Shown: positions 1 through 9,421 of the stretch, one piece after another
How the letters are laid out: every line of letters starts with the position of its first letter
How positions within the stretch are numbered: position 1 is the stretch's first letter
Assembly: GCA_948467395.1 (NCBI GenBank)
Contig: CAOKDX010000010.1
Span: 33,664-97,663 of the forward strand
Source: an uncultured Clostridia bacterium
Lineage (GTDB): Bacteria > Bacillota > Clostridia > Lachnospirales > Lachnospiraceae
Length of the DNA stretch: 64,000 bases
Direction: 5' to 3'
Notes under the pieces: model-generated
What the model was told of the DNA's origin: nothing
Databases searched by the model: none
The model's input: the letters and a program-made list of their open reading frames with translations, nothing else
Position numbers and translations under genes: made by a program

Positions 1-32
1 TACTTGAAAGAGGTAAAGAAAGGAAGCAGAAT

Positions 33-1712
33 ATGGATTTATCAAAAAAAACGCTGGCCGAATTGCGTGCAATTGCCAGGGAAAGAGGACTGAAGGGAGT
101 TACTGCGCTCCGGAAACCGGAACTGGCAGCCCGGATCGCAGAAGAAATGCAGCAGAAAAATGACGGCGAAGGGAAAGGGCAGTCCTCTCCCAAACAGGGA
201 AAAGAGACAAAAGAGAGCGACATACAGAATACAGAACCCGGGAAACGGAAGAATGTGAAGAGAGAGCCTTCCAGGAAAGAGGCCACCAAGAGGGAACCGG
301 CCAGAAAGGAACAGCATAAACGGACTGCCTATACCGACCGCGGGCGCACTTTTACAAGAAAGGCGCCGGAAAATAATACCGGTACACAGCCGGAACGCAG
401 GGCGGAGCATCCGGAGCAGCACAGGACAGAATACCATCCGGAGCAGCGGACAGAGCGGGCGGCGCAGAATACAAATTATTATAGCTCCAATCAAAAGCAG
501 CGCTACCATGACGGAACGGATGGCCTGATCTCCATAATGAAAGACCGTCAGATCACAGACGTACATCCCACGGAGCTGAAAGAGGTGGACAGCGGCATTA
601 CCAAAAACGGAATCCTTGAGATTATGAGCGAGGGCTACGGATTTATCCGCTGTGATAATTTCCTGCCGGGAGAGAATGACGTCTATGTGGCGCCGCAGTT
701 TATCCGCCGGTTTGGACTGCGCACCGGGGACATAATCGAGGGAAATCTGCGGACGAGGAATACCAGTGAGAAATTCAGCGCGCTCCTGTATATGAAGAAA
801 GTAAACGGGCGTTCCCCGAGTTATCTCTATCATCGGAAAAAATTTGAGGAGCTGACGCCTGTCTTCCCCGATTTCCGTCTTCATCTGGAGACGCCGGGGG
901 CAGGGATCTCTATGCGGATGCTCGATCTCATCGCACCCATTGGAAAGGGCCAGCGCGGAATGATCGTGTCGCAGCCAAAGACGGGCAAAACGACGCTGCT
1001 CAAACAGGTGGCGAAGGCGGTGACGAAGAATTATCCCAAAATGAACCTGATCATTTTGCTGATTGATGAGCGGCCGGAGGAAGTGACGGATATCAAGGAA
1101 TCCATTGAGGGGGAGCGGGTAGATGTGATCTACTCCACCTTTGACGAGCTGCCGGACAATCACAGAAGGGTGTCAGAGATGGTGATTGAGCGGGCGAAAC
1201 GTCTTGTGGAGAGCGGGGAAGATGTGATTATCCTTCTGGACAGCATTACCAGACTGGCGCGGGCCTACAATCTTACTGTGACACCCAGCGGGCGCACACT
1301 GTCCGGCGGCCTGGATCCGGCGGCACTGCATATGCCCAAGCGGTTTTTTGGCGCGGCCAGAAATATGAGGGAGGGCGGGAGCCTGACGATACTGGCCACA
1401 GCGCTGGTGGACACGGGAAGCCGGATGGACGATGTCGTATTTGAGGAATTTAAGGGGACGGGCAATATGGAGCTCGTTCTCGACCGGAGCCTGTCGGAAC
1501 GGCGGATCTTTCCCTCTATTGACATCCAGAAATCCAGTACGAGGAGGGAGGATCTCCTTCTGGACGTCAATGAGCAGGAGGCAGTGACTAAGATCCGCAA
1601 GGCGCTGGGCGGCATGAAATCCGACCAGGCGATGGAACAGATCCTGAATCTGTTTAAACGCACGAAAAACAACGAAGAATTTGTGGAGACAGTGAAAAAA
1701 ATGCATTTATAG
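33..1712 (+). CDS. rho: Transcription termination factor Rho
   Basis: Hexameric RNA-dependent ATPase that ends transcription of untranslated RNA. Residues 1-40 form the Rho N-terminal helical domain. Residues 45-165 are a very charged, low-complexity linker rich in Arg, Glu and Lys. The cold-shock-like RNA-binding domain follows at about 190-265 (YGFIR, NDVYVAPQFIRRF). The ATPase has Walker A SQPKTGKTT at 313-321 and Walker B ILLDS ending near Asp403. At 559 aa it is about 140 aa longer than E. coli Rho, all of it in the linker; such insertions are common in high-GC Gram-positives and Clostridia. The ATG follows an AGGAAG-type ribosome-binding site. Identity is certain. Confidence 0.97.
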   Translation: MDLSKKTLAELRAIARERGLKGVTALRKPELAARIAEEMQQKNDGEGKGQSSPKQGKETKESDIQNTEPGKRKNVKREPSRKEATKREPARKEQHKRTAYTDRGRTFTRKAPENNTGTQPERRAEHPEQHRTEYHPEQRTERAAQNTNYYSSNQKQRYHDGTDGLISIMKDRQITDVHPTELKEVDSGITKNGILEIMSEGYGFIRCDNFLPGENDVYVAPQFIRRFGLRTGDIIEGNLRTRNTSEKFSALLYMKKVNGRSPSYLYHRKKFEELTPVFPDFRLHLETPGAGISMRMLDLIAPIGKGQRGMIVSQPKTGKTTLLKQVAKAVTKNYPKMNLIILLIDERPEEVTDIKESIEGERVDVIYSTFDELPDNHRRVSEMVIERAKRLVESGEDVIILLDSITRLARAYNLTVTPSGRTLSGGLDPAALHMPKRFFGAARNMREGGSLTILATALVDTGSRMDDVVFEEFKGTGNMELVLDRSLSERRIFPSIDIQKSSTRREDLLLDVNEQEAVTKIRKALGGMKSDQAMEQILNLFKRTKNNEEFVETVKKMHL

Positions 1713-1722
1713 GAAAAAATAC

Positions 1723-1751
1723 TTGCATTCATATGGATACCATGATATAAT
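1723..1751 (+). promoter_or_regulatory. Sigma-A promoter for rpmE
   Basis: TTGCAT at 1723-1728 and TATAAT at 1746-1751 are separated by 17 bases, a near-consensus vegetative promoter just after the rho stop codon. It gives rpmE its own transcript. Confidence 0.75.
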
Positions 1752-1825
1752 CGAGAAGCAGTTTTTGAGCAGGACAGTTATCCTTTATGGTAAAAGGACA
1801 ATATAAATAGTGAGGTGAAAAGGAC

Positions 1826-2026
1826 ATGAGAGAGGGAATTCATCCGGAATATTATCAGGCAAAGGTTGTATGCAACTGTGGCAATGAGTTTGTGACAGGT
1901 TCAACAAAAGAGGACATTCATGTGGAAGTTTGTTCCAAATGTCATCCATTCTACACAGGACAGCAGAAGTCTGTGGCAGCCCGTGGTGCGATTGATAAGT
2001 TCAACCGCAAGTATGGCTTGAAATAA
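1826..2026 (+). CDS. rpmE: 50S ribosomal protein L31
   Basis: Large-subunit ribosomal protein L31, 66 aa, the usual length. Four cysteines in two pairs (CNC near residue 16 and CSKC near residue 36) mark the zinc-binding form, which binds 23S rRNA in the central protuberance. The ATG at 1826 follows a GAGGTG site. The gene is flanked by its own promoter and by a stem-loop terminator at 2041-2068, so it is probably monocistronic. The rho, rpmE, DUF1385, prmC, prfA order is typical of Clostridia. Confidence 0.97.
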   Translation: MREGIHPEYYQAKVVCNCGNEFVTGSTKEDIHVEVCSKCHPFYTGQQKSVAARGAIDKFNRKYGLK

Positions 2027-2040
2027 TTGCTTGGATACAG

Positions 2041-2068
2041 GGGCAGGGCCGTGTGGCTCTGCCCTTTT
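2041..2068 (+). terminator. Rho-independent terminator after rpmE
   Basis: A 10-bp GC-rich stem (2041-2050 paired with 2055-2064, one G-U pair) with a 4-base loop is followed by TTTT. Confidence 0.85.
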
Positions 2069-2115
2069 GAAATTATAGGGAAGCACGGTACGGAACATAA
2101 GATGGGAGGGTGCTT

Positions 2116-3177
2116 ATGAAATATTCTGGTATTGGCGGCCAGGCGGTGATCGAAGGCGTGATGATGAAAAATGGAGAGGAATGCGCCGTAGCTGTCCGCA
2201 AAACCGACGGGGAGATCGCGCTCCGGAAGGAGCGGCATAAAAGCATCCGGGACCGCTATAAAATCGCCCGGGTCCCGGTGATACGCGGTGTGGCAGCCTT
2301 TGCGGAGTCCCTGGGCACAGGGATGCGCATGCTGAACTATTCCGCCTCCTTTTTCGAAGAGGAAGAGACGGCGGGGGACGCCGGCAGGACAGAGGATAAG
2401 GGGAAGTCAGAGAGTCTCCTGATGGGGCTGGTGATGGCGGCTGCCATAATCATTGCCATCGGCATCTTTGTTATCGCACCGTTCCTGGTAAGCGAAGCGC
2501 TGCGCAAGGTTCTCCGTTCGCCACAGCTTCGGGGACTGCTTGAGGGCGTGATCCGTGTGGCTCTGTTTGTGGTGTATGTCAAACTTATCTCCCGGATGGA
2601 AGATATCAGGCGGGTGTTTATGTATCATGGTGCGGAGCATAAATCCATTAACTGTATTGAGAACGGGTGTGAGCTGACGGTGGAAAATGTCCGGAGCCAG
2701 ACCACCCGCCACAAACGCTGCGGCACCAGTTTTCTGCTGGTGGTAATGTTTATCAGCATTCTATTTTTTATGTTTATCGTAGTCCGGAATATGTGGCTGC
2801 GCATGGCGCTCCGCATTCTGCTGATTCCGGTGATTGCCGGGGTCTCTTATGAATTTATCCGCTACGCGGGCAGTCACGACAATGTGTTTAGCAATATCTT
2901 AAGCCGGCCGGGACTCTGGCTGCAGGGCCTGACCACTGCGGAGCCGGATGACCGGATGATTGAGGTTGCCATTGCCTCTGTAGAGGCGGTCTTTGACTGG
3001 AAGCCCTTTGTGGCGGAGGTGAATGGGCAGGAGAACAGGGAGGCGGAGCTGGAGTCAGCCCCGGCAGAAGAACCCGCTGCCGATGAATCCGGGATTGAGA
3101 TTCTGGCAGTGGACGACACGGAAGAGGACGACGAGATTCTGAATGCACTCGACCGCTATTTTGAGGCGCCGAAATGA
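2116..3177 (+). CDS. DUF1385 family membrane protein (YqhQ-like)
   Basis: Conserved Firmicutes membrane protein of the DUF1385/YqhQ family; its biochemical role is unknown. It begins with the family signature GGQAVIEGVMM and has four or so hydrophobic segments (about residues 100-125, 138-155, 203-222 and 230-250). A conserved MYHGAEHKSIN stretch with two histidines looks like a possible metal site. The last 60 residues are acidic and probably cytoplasmic. The ATG at 2116 lies six bases after GGGAGG, so an in-frame GTG at 2110 is less likely. It overlaps prmC by 4 bp (ATGA), so the two are translationally coupled. Confidence 0.9.
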   Translation: MKYSGIGGQAVIEGVMMKNGEECAVAVRKTDGEIALRKERHKSIRDRYKIARVPVIRGVAAFAESLGTGMRMLNYSASFFEEEETAGDAGRTEDKGKSESLLMGLVMAAAIIIAIGIFVIAPFLVSEALRKVLRSPQLRGLLEGVIRVALFVVYVKLISRMEDIRRVFMYHGAEHKSINCIENGCELTVENVRSQTTRHKRCGTSFLLVVMFISILFFMFIVVRNMWLRMALRILLIPVIAGVSYEFIRYAGSHDNVFSNILSRPGLWLQGLTTAEPDDRMIEVAIASVEAVFDWKPFVAEVNGQENREAELESAPAEEPAADESGIEILAVDDTEEDDEILNALDRYFEAPK

Positions 3178-4010
3178 CGCTGCGGGACGTGCTGAAGAGG
3201 GGAGAGGCGGAGCTGTCTGAGGCGGGGGTTCCCGAGGCGGAATGCAATGCCTGGTATCTGTTCTCGCGGTGTTTCTCTCTGGAGCGGAGCGGATACTTTC
3301 TTCGTCAGGAGGAACCGGCGGGGGAGAAGGAGTGTGCGGAATACAGTAAACTTCTGGCTCTCCGCAGGACACGGATGCCCCTGGAATATATTCTTCATGA
3401 GACGGAGTTTATGGGACTGACCTTTTCTGTGGACGAACGTGTGCTGATCCCGCGCCAGGACACGGAGATTCTGGCAGAAGAGCTGCTGAAGGTCTGCGAG
3501 GGGCGGGATGTACTGGATCTGTGCACCGGATCCGGCTGTATCGGCATCAGTCTTGCCGTGCTGGGAAAATGCCGTTCTGTCCTGCTGTCTGATATTTCTG
3601 CAGGTGCGCTGGAGATTGCCGGGCGCAATGCAGACGGAAATGGTGCGGCGGTGTCTATGGTGCAGAGTGATCTGTTTGAAAATATCAGGGGGCGATTTGA
3701 CATTATCGTGTCAAACCCCCCCTATATTCCCTCCGGCCAGATCGCATCCCTGATGCCGGAGGTGCGGGACTACGAGCCCCGCACCGCGCTGGACGGTCAT
3801 GAGGACGGGCTTGCCTTCTACAGGTGTATCATTAAGGAAAGCCGTGGCTTTTTAAGGAGAAATGGAATCCTGGCACTGGAGATTGGCGCAGACCAGGGGC
3901 AGGCTGTGTCGTCACGAATGGAGCAGTGGGGATACCATGATATAGAGATAAAAAAGGATCTGGCGGGACTGGACCGCATTGTGTGGGCGGTGGTGAAGGA
4001 GGAAATGTGA
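3174..4010 (+). CDS. prmC: Peptide chain release factor N5-glutamine methyltransferase
   Basis: SAM-dependent enzyme that methylates the glutamine of the GGQ motif in release factors. An N-terminal helical domain (about 1-75) precedes a Rossmann methyltransferase with [10 protein letters not shown] near residue 115 and the catalytic NPPY at 181-184. The 278 aa length is usual. It overlaps the upstream DUF1385 gene by 4 bp and touches prfA (TGATG), so the modifying enzyme is coupled to its substrate RF1. Confidence 0.96.
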   Translation: MTLRDVLKRGEAELSEAGVPEAECNAWYLFSRCFSLERSGYFLRQEEPAGEKECAEYSKLLALRRTRMPLEYILHETEFMGLTFSVDERVLIPRQDTEILAEELLKVCEGRDVLDLCTGSGCIGISLAVLGKCRSVLLSDISAGALEIAGRNADGNGAAVSMVQSDLFENIRGRFDIIVSNPPYIPSGQIASLMPEVRDYEPRTALDGHEDGLAFYRCIIKESRGFLRRNGILALEIGADQGQAVSSRMEQWGYHDIEIKKDLAGLDRIVWAVVKEEM

Positions 4011-5086
4011 TGTTTGATAAGCTGGAAGATATTTTATACCGGTATGAGGAAGTCTTAAAGGAACTCAGCGAGCCGGAGGTGCTGAATGACACAGTCCGTT
4101 ACCAGGGGCTGATGAAGGAACAGGCCGAGCTGGAGCCGGTTGTGGAAAAATACAAGGAATACAAGGAAAAGAAGGCGGGCATCGAGGACAGTCTTGCCAT
4201 GCTGGAGGAAGAGACGGACGAGGAGCTCCGGGAGCTCGCCAAGGAGGAACTGAGCGAGTGCAGGGGCAGCATAGAAGGGATAGAGAAGGAGTTAAAGATC
4301 CTCCTTCTTCCCAAGGATCCCAATGATGATAAAAACGTTATTGTGGAGATCCGGGCCGGTGCCGGCGGCGACGAGGCGGCGCTTTTTGCGGCGGACCTCT
4401 ACCGGATGTACTGCAAATTTGCCGAGAGCAGCCGATGGAAGACGGATACGATGAATTCCAACGAGAACGGCATTGGCGGTTTCAAGGAGATTGTGTTTAT
4501 GATCAATGGAGCCGGCGCATACTCCAGACTGAAGTATGAGAGCGGGGTTCATCGGGTGCAGCGCATTCCGACGACGGAGTCCGGTGGGCGCATCCACACA
4601 TCTACGGCAACCGTGGCCATCATGCCGGAGGTGGAAGAGGTGGAGGTGGAGCTGGATATGAATGACTGCAAATTTGACGTATTCCGCGCCTCTGGCAACG
4701 GCGGGCAGTGTGTCAATACAACGGACTCGGCCGTACGTCTCACGCATATTCCCACCGGGATCGTAATCTCCTGTCAGGATGAGAAGTCGCAGCTGAAAAA
4801 TAAAGACAAGGCGCTCAAGGTGCTGCGCGCCCGGCTGTATGAGCTGGAGCGGGCAAAGGCCCACGATGCGGAGGCGGAGGAGCGACGCAGCCAGATTGGT
4901 ACAGGCGACCGCTCCGAGAAGATCCGTACCTATAATTTCCCCCAGGGACGCGTGACAGATCACCGGATCAAGCTGACCCTGCACCGGCTGGACGCCATTA
5001 TGAATGGAGATCTGGCGGAGGTGATAGACAGCCTGACGGCGGCAGATCAGGCGGCGAAGCTGGGAAGGCTGGAAGAAAGAGCCTGA
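4010..5086 (+). CDS. prfA: Peptide chain release factor 1
   Basis: Class I release factor reading UAG and UAA. The PxT anticodon-like tripeptide is PTT at 187-189, which separates RF1 from RF2 (SPF). The hydrolysis motif GGQ is at 231-233 within GNGGQCVN. The protein is 358 aa. The ATG at 4010 overlaps the prmC stop codon and follows AAGGAGG, so an upstream in-frame GTG is rejected. The GGQ glutamine is the expected PrmC target. Confidence 0.97.
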   Translation: MFDKLEDILYRYEEVLKELSEPEVLNDTVRYQGLMKEQAELEPVVEKYKEYKEKKAGIEDSLAMLEEETDEELRELAKEELSECRGSIEGIEKELKILLLPKDPNDDKNVIVEIRAGAGGDEAALFAADLYRMYCKFAESSRWKTDTMNSNENGIGGFKEIVFMINGAGAYSRLKYESGVHRVQRIPTTESGGRIHTSTATVAIMPEVEEVEVELDMNDCKFDVFRASGNGGQCVNTTDSAVRLTHIPTGIVISCQDEKSQLKNKDKALKVLRARLYELERAKAHDAEAEERRSQIGTGDRSEKIRTYNFPQGRVTDHRIKLTLHRLDAIMNGDLAEVIDSLTAADQAAKLGRLEERA

Positions 5087-5122
5087 AAGGCTTAATCATA
5101 CCGAGTTTTTTTAAGTCCCCCC

Positions 5123-5151
5123 TTTTCTATCCCGCCGTAAACTGTTATAAT
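5123..5151 (+). promoter_or_regulatory. Possible promoter for the GNAT gene
   Basis: TATAAT at 5146-5151 has a poor -35 (TTTTCT, 5123-5128) 17 bases upstream. The 111-base gap after prfA holds no better signal. Confidence 0.35.
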
Positions 5152-5197
5152 ATAATAAGAACAAGAGTAAGCAGAAAAAGTGAGAGGGGGACTTTTT

Positions 5198-5620
5198 ATG
5201 ATTCGCAAATGGAAGGCAGAAGACCTGGAGGCAGTGATGGAACTCTGGCTTATGGGTAATACGGAAGTCCATTCTTTTATTTCACCGAAATACTGGCAGC
5301 AGAATTTTGCAGAGATCCAGCGGGTGGTGCCCATTGCCAGAACCTATGTCTACGAGCACAAGGGGAAGGTAAAGGGCTTTATCAGCGCCATGGAGGGCTA
5401 TATACTGGGGATTTTTGTGGATTCCGATATCCGGAAGTGCGGGATGGGTATGGTGCTTCTGGACTGCATGAAACAGAAGGAGAAAAACCTTACTGTGACG
5501 GTCTATGAGAAAAATGTAGATGCCGTTCGTTTTTTTATGCGTCAGAAGTTCCAGGTAGAGTCTGAGGTGACAGAGGACAGCACAGGGGAAAAGCAGCTTA
5601 TGATGGTGTGGAAGGACTGA
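5198..5620 (+). CDS. GNAT N-acetyltransferase, YiaC-like
   Basis: GCN5-related acetyltransferase of 140 aa. It resembles the E. coli YiaC type in its opening (IRKWKAEDLEAVMELW), in HSFISPKYW and in VTVYEKNVDAVRFFMRQKF, the motif B region. Such enzymes acetylate small amines or protein lysines; the substrate here is unknown. The ATG at 5198 lies eight bases after GAGAGGGGG, which beats an in-frame GTG at 5180. It stands just upstream of a MATE pump and may be cotranscribed with it. Confidence 0.85.
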   Translation: MIRKWKAEDLEAVMELWLMGNTEVHSFISPKYWQQNFAEIQRVVPIARTYVYEHKGKVKGFISAMEGYILGIFVDSDIRKCGMGMVLLDCMKQKEKNLTVTVYEKNVDAVRFFMRQKFQVESEVTEDSTGEKQLMMVWKD

Positions 5621-5642
5621 ACAGAACAGGAGGCATAACAAA

Positions 5643-7010
5643 GTGGGCAGAAGACAGGATAACACAAATGAGATTTTTGAAAATGCACCGGTTTCCAGGG
5701 CCGTATTGATCAATATCATTCCCTCAGTGGTAAGTATGATCATGGTCCTGGTTTATAACCTTGCGGATACATTTTTTATCGGACAGACGAAGGACCCGCT
5801 GATGATGGCGGCTGTTTCGCTGGCGACGCCGGCGTTTCTTTTTTTTATGGCGGTGGGGATGTTGTTTGGCATCGGCGGTACGTCGCTGATTTCCCGTATG
5901 CTGGGGCAGGGAAGGGATGACGATGCGAAGCATACCTGCTCCTTCTGCTTCTGGACCGGCGCCGTAGTCGGCATCATCGGTATGGTGGTGATCCTGACGG
6001 CCATCGACCCGGTGTGCCGTCTGGTGGGGGCAACGCCGGCGACGATGAAGTATGTGAAGCAATATCTGCAGATTGTAGCCATTGGCGTTCCCTTTCTTGT
6101 GGTGGGCAATGCCTTTAGTAATATTCTCCGGGCAGAGGGCCGGGCGAATAAGGCCATGATGGGAATGATACTGGGAAACGTGGCAAACATTATTCTGGAT
6201 CCCATAATGATCCTTGGGTTTGGCTGGAATGTGGCAGGTGCCGCTGTGGCCACCGTGATCGGACAGGTTCTCAGCGCAGGATTTTACATTGCCCATTATA
6301 TCATGGGGCATTCCTCCCTCAGCATCCGGCTGAGAGACTACCGGGCAGGCGGGCAGATTGCAGCGGGAGTGCTTGCCATCGGCATTCCGGCGTCCTTGAA
6401 CAGCATACTTATGAGTACTTCGAATATACTGGTAAATAAGCTGATGACGGCCCATGGCGACATGGCAGTGGCGGGGCTCGGCGTGGCCATGAAGGTGAAT
6501 ATGGTGGCCGTTATGCTTCTCATCGGTGTGGGGACCGGGATCCAGCCTCTCCTGGGATACAATTTCGGGGCGGGTAACCGCAGGCGTTTTATGGGAGTCC
6601 TGAGATTTTCCCTAATCCTGGCGGCGGCCCTGAGCCTGGTGATGTCGGTACTGTGTTATCTGGGAGCGGGACCAATGGTAAACGCTTTTCTGGATAATTC
6701 CAATGTATACGGTTATGGGATGGAGTTCGCCCGTACCCTCATTATCTCCGGACCGGTGCTGGGCGTTTTATTTGTCATGATCAATACGATACAGGCAATG
6801 GGAGCGGCGGTGCCATCCCTGATTCTGTCAGTGAGCCGCCAGGGGCTTTTGTATATCCCCGTATTGTTTCTTTTTAATGGGATCTTTGACACGGCGTCCG
6901 CCCTTGTACTGGCACAGCCGGTCACTGATTATCTGTCGACGGCGCTGTCTATTGTGCTTTTTATCCTGGCATACCGCCGCTATTTCTCACGAGAGGGGGG
7001 CGGCGCATGA
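5643..7010 (+). CDS. MATE family efflux transporter
   Basis: Multidrug/toxin extrusion antiporter of 455 aa with about twelve hydrophobic helices and the usual internal two-fold repeat. The first half has DTFFIGQ and GGTSLISRMLGQG, and the second half has GVGTGIQPLLGYNFGAG. Its substrate cannot be told from sequence. The start is GTG at 5643, nine bases after AGGAGG. It overlaps the downstream RNA methyltransferase by 4 bp (ATGA). Confidence 0.93.
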   Translation: MGRRQDNTNEIFENAPVSRAVLINIIPSVVSMIMVLVYNLADTFFIGQTKDPLMMAAVSLATPAFLFFMAVGMLFGIGGTSLISRMLGQGRDDDAKHTCSFCFWTGAVVGIIGMVVILTAIDPVCRLVGATPATMKYVKQYLQIVAIGVPFLVVGNAFSNILRAEGRANKAMMGMILGNVANIILDPIMILGFGWNVAGAAVATVIGQVLSAGFYIAHYIMGHSSLSIRLRDYRAGGQIAAGVLAIGIPASLNSILMSTSNILVNKLMTAHGDMAVAGLGVAMKVNMVAVMLLIGVGTGIQPLLGYNFGAGNRRRFMGVLRFSLILAAALSLVMSVLCYLGAGPMVNAFLDNSNVYGYGMEFARTLIISGPVLGVLFVMINTIQAMGAAVPSLILSVSRQGLLYIPVLFLFNGIFDTASALVLAQPVTDYLSTALSIVLFILAYRRYFSREGGGA

Positions 7011-7816
7011 TTGAGAGCAGCAGCAACAGTCATATTAAGAGGATACAGAAATTAATGAAAAATGCCCGCTTCCGCCGACAGGAGCAGGCATTTATTGCAG
7101 AGGGCTGGAAGATGGCGGATGAGGCGCTGGGGCGCGGTCTGGTGAGAGCTCTCTATCTGTCGGAGAGCGCGGAATGTGAATACGAAAAAAGGCTGTCCGC
7201 TGGAATTTCTGCGGCGCCGTGCAGCCGTTTCCCGATACAGACCGTATCCGACAGATGTTTCCGGGATATGGCAGATACGATAAATCCCCAGGGAATCCTG
7301 GCGGAGGTAACGATGCCCCGGTATGACAGGGAACAGGTATTGTCCTCCCGGCAGGCTTCCCTACTCTGTCTGGAGGACATCCAGGATCCGGGAAATCTCG
7401 GTACGATGATGAGGACGGCAGAGGGGGCGGGAATGACAGCGCTGATACTCTCCCGGGGCTGTGTCGATCTCTTTAATCCCAAGGTGGTGCGCTCCACCAT
7501 GGGCGCCCTGTTCCGTGTCCCATTCTTTATTTGCGACGATATGTCTACAGAAGTAGAAAGTTTAAAAAAGGATGGTTTTGTAATTTATGCCGCCCATTTG
7601 TCAGCAGAGAGGGATTATACCGATGTGCAGTATCCGGACAGGGCCGCAGTCCTGATCGGAAACGAGGCCGGGGGACTGAGTGATGCAGTGGCGGGCAGAG
7701 CGGACGCCCTTCTGAGAATTCCCATGGAGGGGGAATTGGAGTCCCTGAATGCGGCTGTATCGGCGGCGCTGTTTATGTATGAATTATACAGAAGTAGAAA
7801 AAACGTGTTGCAATAA
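7007..7816 (+). CDS. TrmH/SpoU family RNA 2'-O-methyltransferase
   Basis: SPOUT-class SAM-dependent RNA ribose methyltransferase, 269 aa. The N-terminal 100 residues are an L7Ae-like RNA-binding domain. The three SPOUT motifs are present: LEDIQDPGNLGTMMRTAE, VLIGNEAGG and SLNAAVSAAL. The target (23S rRNA or tRNA) cannot be fixed; in Clostridia such proteins often carry a 23S rRNA label. It starts inside the MATE gene by a 4-bp overlap. Confidence 0.92.
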   Translation: MIESSSNSHIKRIQKLMKNARFRRQEQAFIAEGWKMADEALGRGLVRALYLSESAECEYEKRLSAGISAAPCSRFPIQTVSDRCFRDMADTINPQGILAEVTMPRYDREQVLSSRQASLLCLEDIQDPGNLGTMMRTAEGAGMTALILSRGCVDLFNPKVVRSTMGALFRVPFFICDDMSTEVESLKKDGFVIYAAHLSAERDYTDVQYPDRAAVLIGNEAGGLSDAVAGRADALLRIPMEGELESLNAAVSAALFMYELYRSRKNVLQ

Positions 7817-7836
7817 TGTGCTATTTCCTGTATTAT
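7808..7836 (+). promoter_or_regulatory. Sigma-A promoter for the nfeD-SPFH pair
   Basis: TTGCAA at 7808-7813 and TATTAT at 7831-7836 with a 17-base spacer. The -35 overlaps the end of the methyltransferase gene. Confidence 0.65.
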
Positions 7837-7937
7837 AAAGAGATAAAGTTATCGGGATGATGCATTGTCAGCCCAACGGCGCCGATTGGAATCGGGTAAC
7901 ATCTGGCACCCTTGAGCTGGAAGAAAGGATGAGGAAT

Positions 7938-8372
7938 ATGGAACTGACTATGGCGATCTGGCTTGTCATCGTTGCGGTGATGCTGATCATTGAGATCTTT
8001 ACCATGGGACTCACGACGATATGGTTCAGTATTGGCGCCCTGGCGGCAGCGGCTGCCACTGGTCTGGGGGCTCCTGTGGGAATACAGATTTTGTTGTTTG
8101 TGGTAGTATCCCTGCTTGTAATGTTCCTGGTGAGGCCCTTTGCCATGCGGGTGGTAAACCGCGAGCATATGAAGACCAATATCGATGCGGTAGTGGGCGA
8201 GCAGGCCGTTGTCCGGGAAACCATTGACAACCGGAAGGAGCAGGGCAAGGTGGTATTCCGCGGTGTGGACTGGATGGCGAGAAGTGCAGACAATACCCTG
8301 ATACCAGAGGGAGAGCTCGTTCAGATTGAAGAAATTTCTGGTGTGAAGCTCGTAGTGAAAAGAATGCAATAG
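7938..8372 (+). CDS. NfeD-like membrane protein
   Basis: Short NfeD family protein (144 aa) with two or three N-terminal transmembrane helices (about residues 5-75) and a C-terminal OB-fold soluble domain (90-144). NfeD proteins partner with SPFH proteins in membrane microdomains. The downstream gene is such an SPFH protein, which supports the call. The start is taken as ATG 7938, with GAAAGG nine bases upstream; an in-frame ATG at 7929 has no spacing for a ribosome-binding site. Confidence 0.88.
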   Translation: MELTMAIWLVIVAVMLIIEIFTMGLTTIWFSIGALAAAAATGLGAPVGIQILLFVVVSLLVMFLVRPFAMRVVNREHMKTNIDAVVGEQAVVRETIDNRKEQGKVVFRGVDWMARSADNTLIPEGELVQIEEISGVKLVVKRMQ

Positions 8373-8396
8373 GAAACTGTAAAACAAATATGTGCG

Positions 8397-8426
8397 GCAG
8401 ACATGCCGGAGTACCGGGCTGTCTGC
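8397..8426 (+). other. Inverted repeat between nfeD and the SPFH gene
   Basis: GCAGACA (8397-8403) pairs with TGTCTGC (8420-8426) around a GC-rich loop. There is no T-run, so it is more likely an RNA processing or stability hairpin than a terminator. Confidence 0.4.
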
Positions 8427-8443
8427 AGAAAGGAAGGTAATTT

Positions 8444-9403
8444 ATGCCTGAAAATGCAACCAATGCAGCAATTGGATCCCTGGTTACTCCGGTAATCGTA
8501 ATTTTAATCATTGTAATTATCCTGTGCCTGATCGCATCCTGCATCAAGATCGTGCCCCAGGCGCAGGCTTATATTGTGGAACGTCTGGGAGGTTATCAGG
8601 CGACATGGGGCGTGGGCATCCACTTCAAACTGCCCATCATTGACAAGGTGGCAAGGAAGGTGCTTCTGAAGGAGCAGGTTATGGATTTTCCGCCGCAGCC
8701 AGTCATCACAGAGGACAATGTAACAATGCAGATTGATACGGTAGTATTTTTCCAGATCACGGATCCGAAGCTGTTTACCTATGGGGTGGAAAATCCAATT
8801 ATGGCGATAGAGAACCTTACGGCGACTACGCTTAGGAATATTATCGGCGATCTGGAGCTGGATCAGACGCTGACCTCCCGTGAGACCATTAACACCCAGA
8901 TGCGCTCCAGCCTGGATATTGCCACGGACCCATGGGGGATCAAAGTAAACCGCGTGGAGCTGAAGAACATTATTCCTCCGAGAGAGATTCAGGATTCCAT
9001 GGAGAAGCAGATGAAGGCGGAGCGTGAGAGACGTGAATCCATCCTTCGGGCGGAGGGAGAGAAGAAATCTACTGTGCTGGTGGCAGAGGGTAAGAAGGAG
9101 TCTGCCATTCTGGAAGCACAGGCAGAGAAAGAGGCCGCGATTCTGCGCGCCGAGGCAAAGAAGGAAGCTACCATCCGGGAGGCAGAGGGCCGTGCGCAGG
9201 CCATCGAGGCAGTGCAGAAGGCAACGGCTGAGGGTATCCGCTATCTGAATGAGGCGGCTCCGCAGCAGGCGGTTCTGACACTGAAGAGCCTGGAGGCATT
9301 TGAGAGGGCGGCAGACGGCAAGGCGACCAAGATTATAATTCCGTCCGAGATACAGGGGATTGCCGGTCTTGCCAAATCACTGGTAGAGACGGCGGAAAAA
9401 TAG
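8444..9403 (+). CDS. SPFH/Band 7 (stomatin/paraslipin-like) protein
   Basis: Membrane-anchored scaffold protein of 319 aa. One transmembrane helix lies at about residues 12-38, followed by the SPFH domain (about 40-185, with IVERLGGYQATWGVGIHFKLP). An Ala/Glu/Lys-rich coiled coil spans about 185-275 (repeated EAEK/AEGEKK units). It belongs with the preceding NfeD partner and probably organises membrane microdomains or assists membrane proteases such as FtsH. The coiled coil makes antisense shadow frames look open; these are not genes. Confidence 0.92.
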   Translation: MPENATNAAIGSLVTPVIVILIIVIILCLIASCIKIVPQAQAYIVERLGGYQATWGVGIHFKLPIIDKVARKVLLKEQVMDFPPQPVITEDNVTMQIDTVVFFQITDPKLFTYGVENPIMAIENLTATTLRNIIGDLELDQTLTSRETINTQMRSSLDIATDPWGIKVNRVELKNIIPPREIQDSMEKQMKAERERRESILRAEGEKKSTVLVAEGKKESAILEAQAEKEAAILRAEAKKEATIREAEGRAQAIEAVQKATAEGIRYLNEAAPQQAVLTLKSLEAFERAADGKATKIIIPSEIQGIAGLAKSLVETAEK

Positions 9404-9421
9404 AAGAAAGAGTGATACGGG

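Noticed and set aside
42-1163. Long open frame of 373 codons on the minus strand inside rho
   Set aside because: It mirrors the rho codons, has no ribosome-binding site and its protein is compositionally odd (many Cys, His, Arg). Rho is certain on the plus strand.
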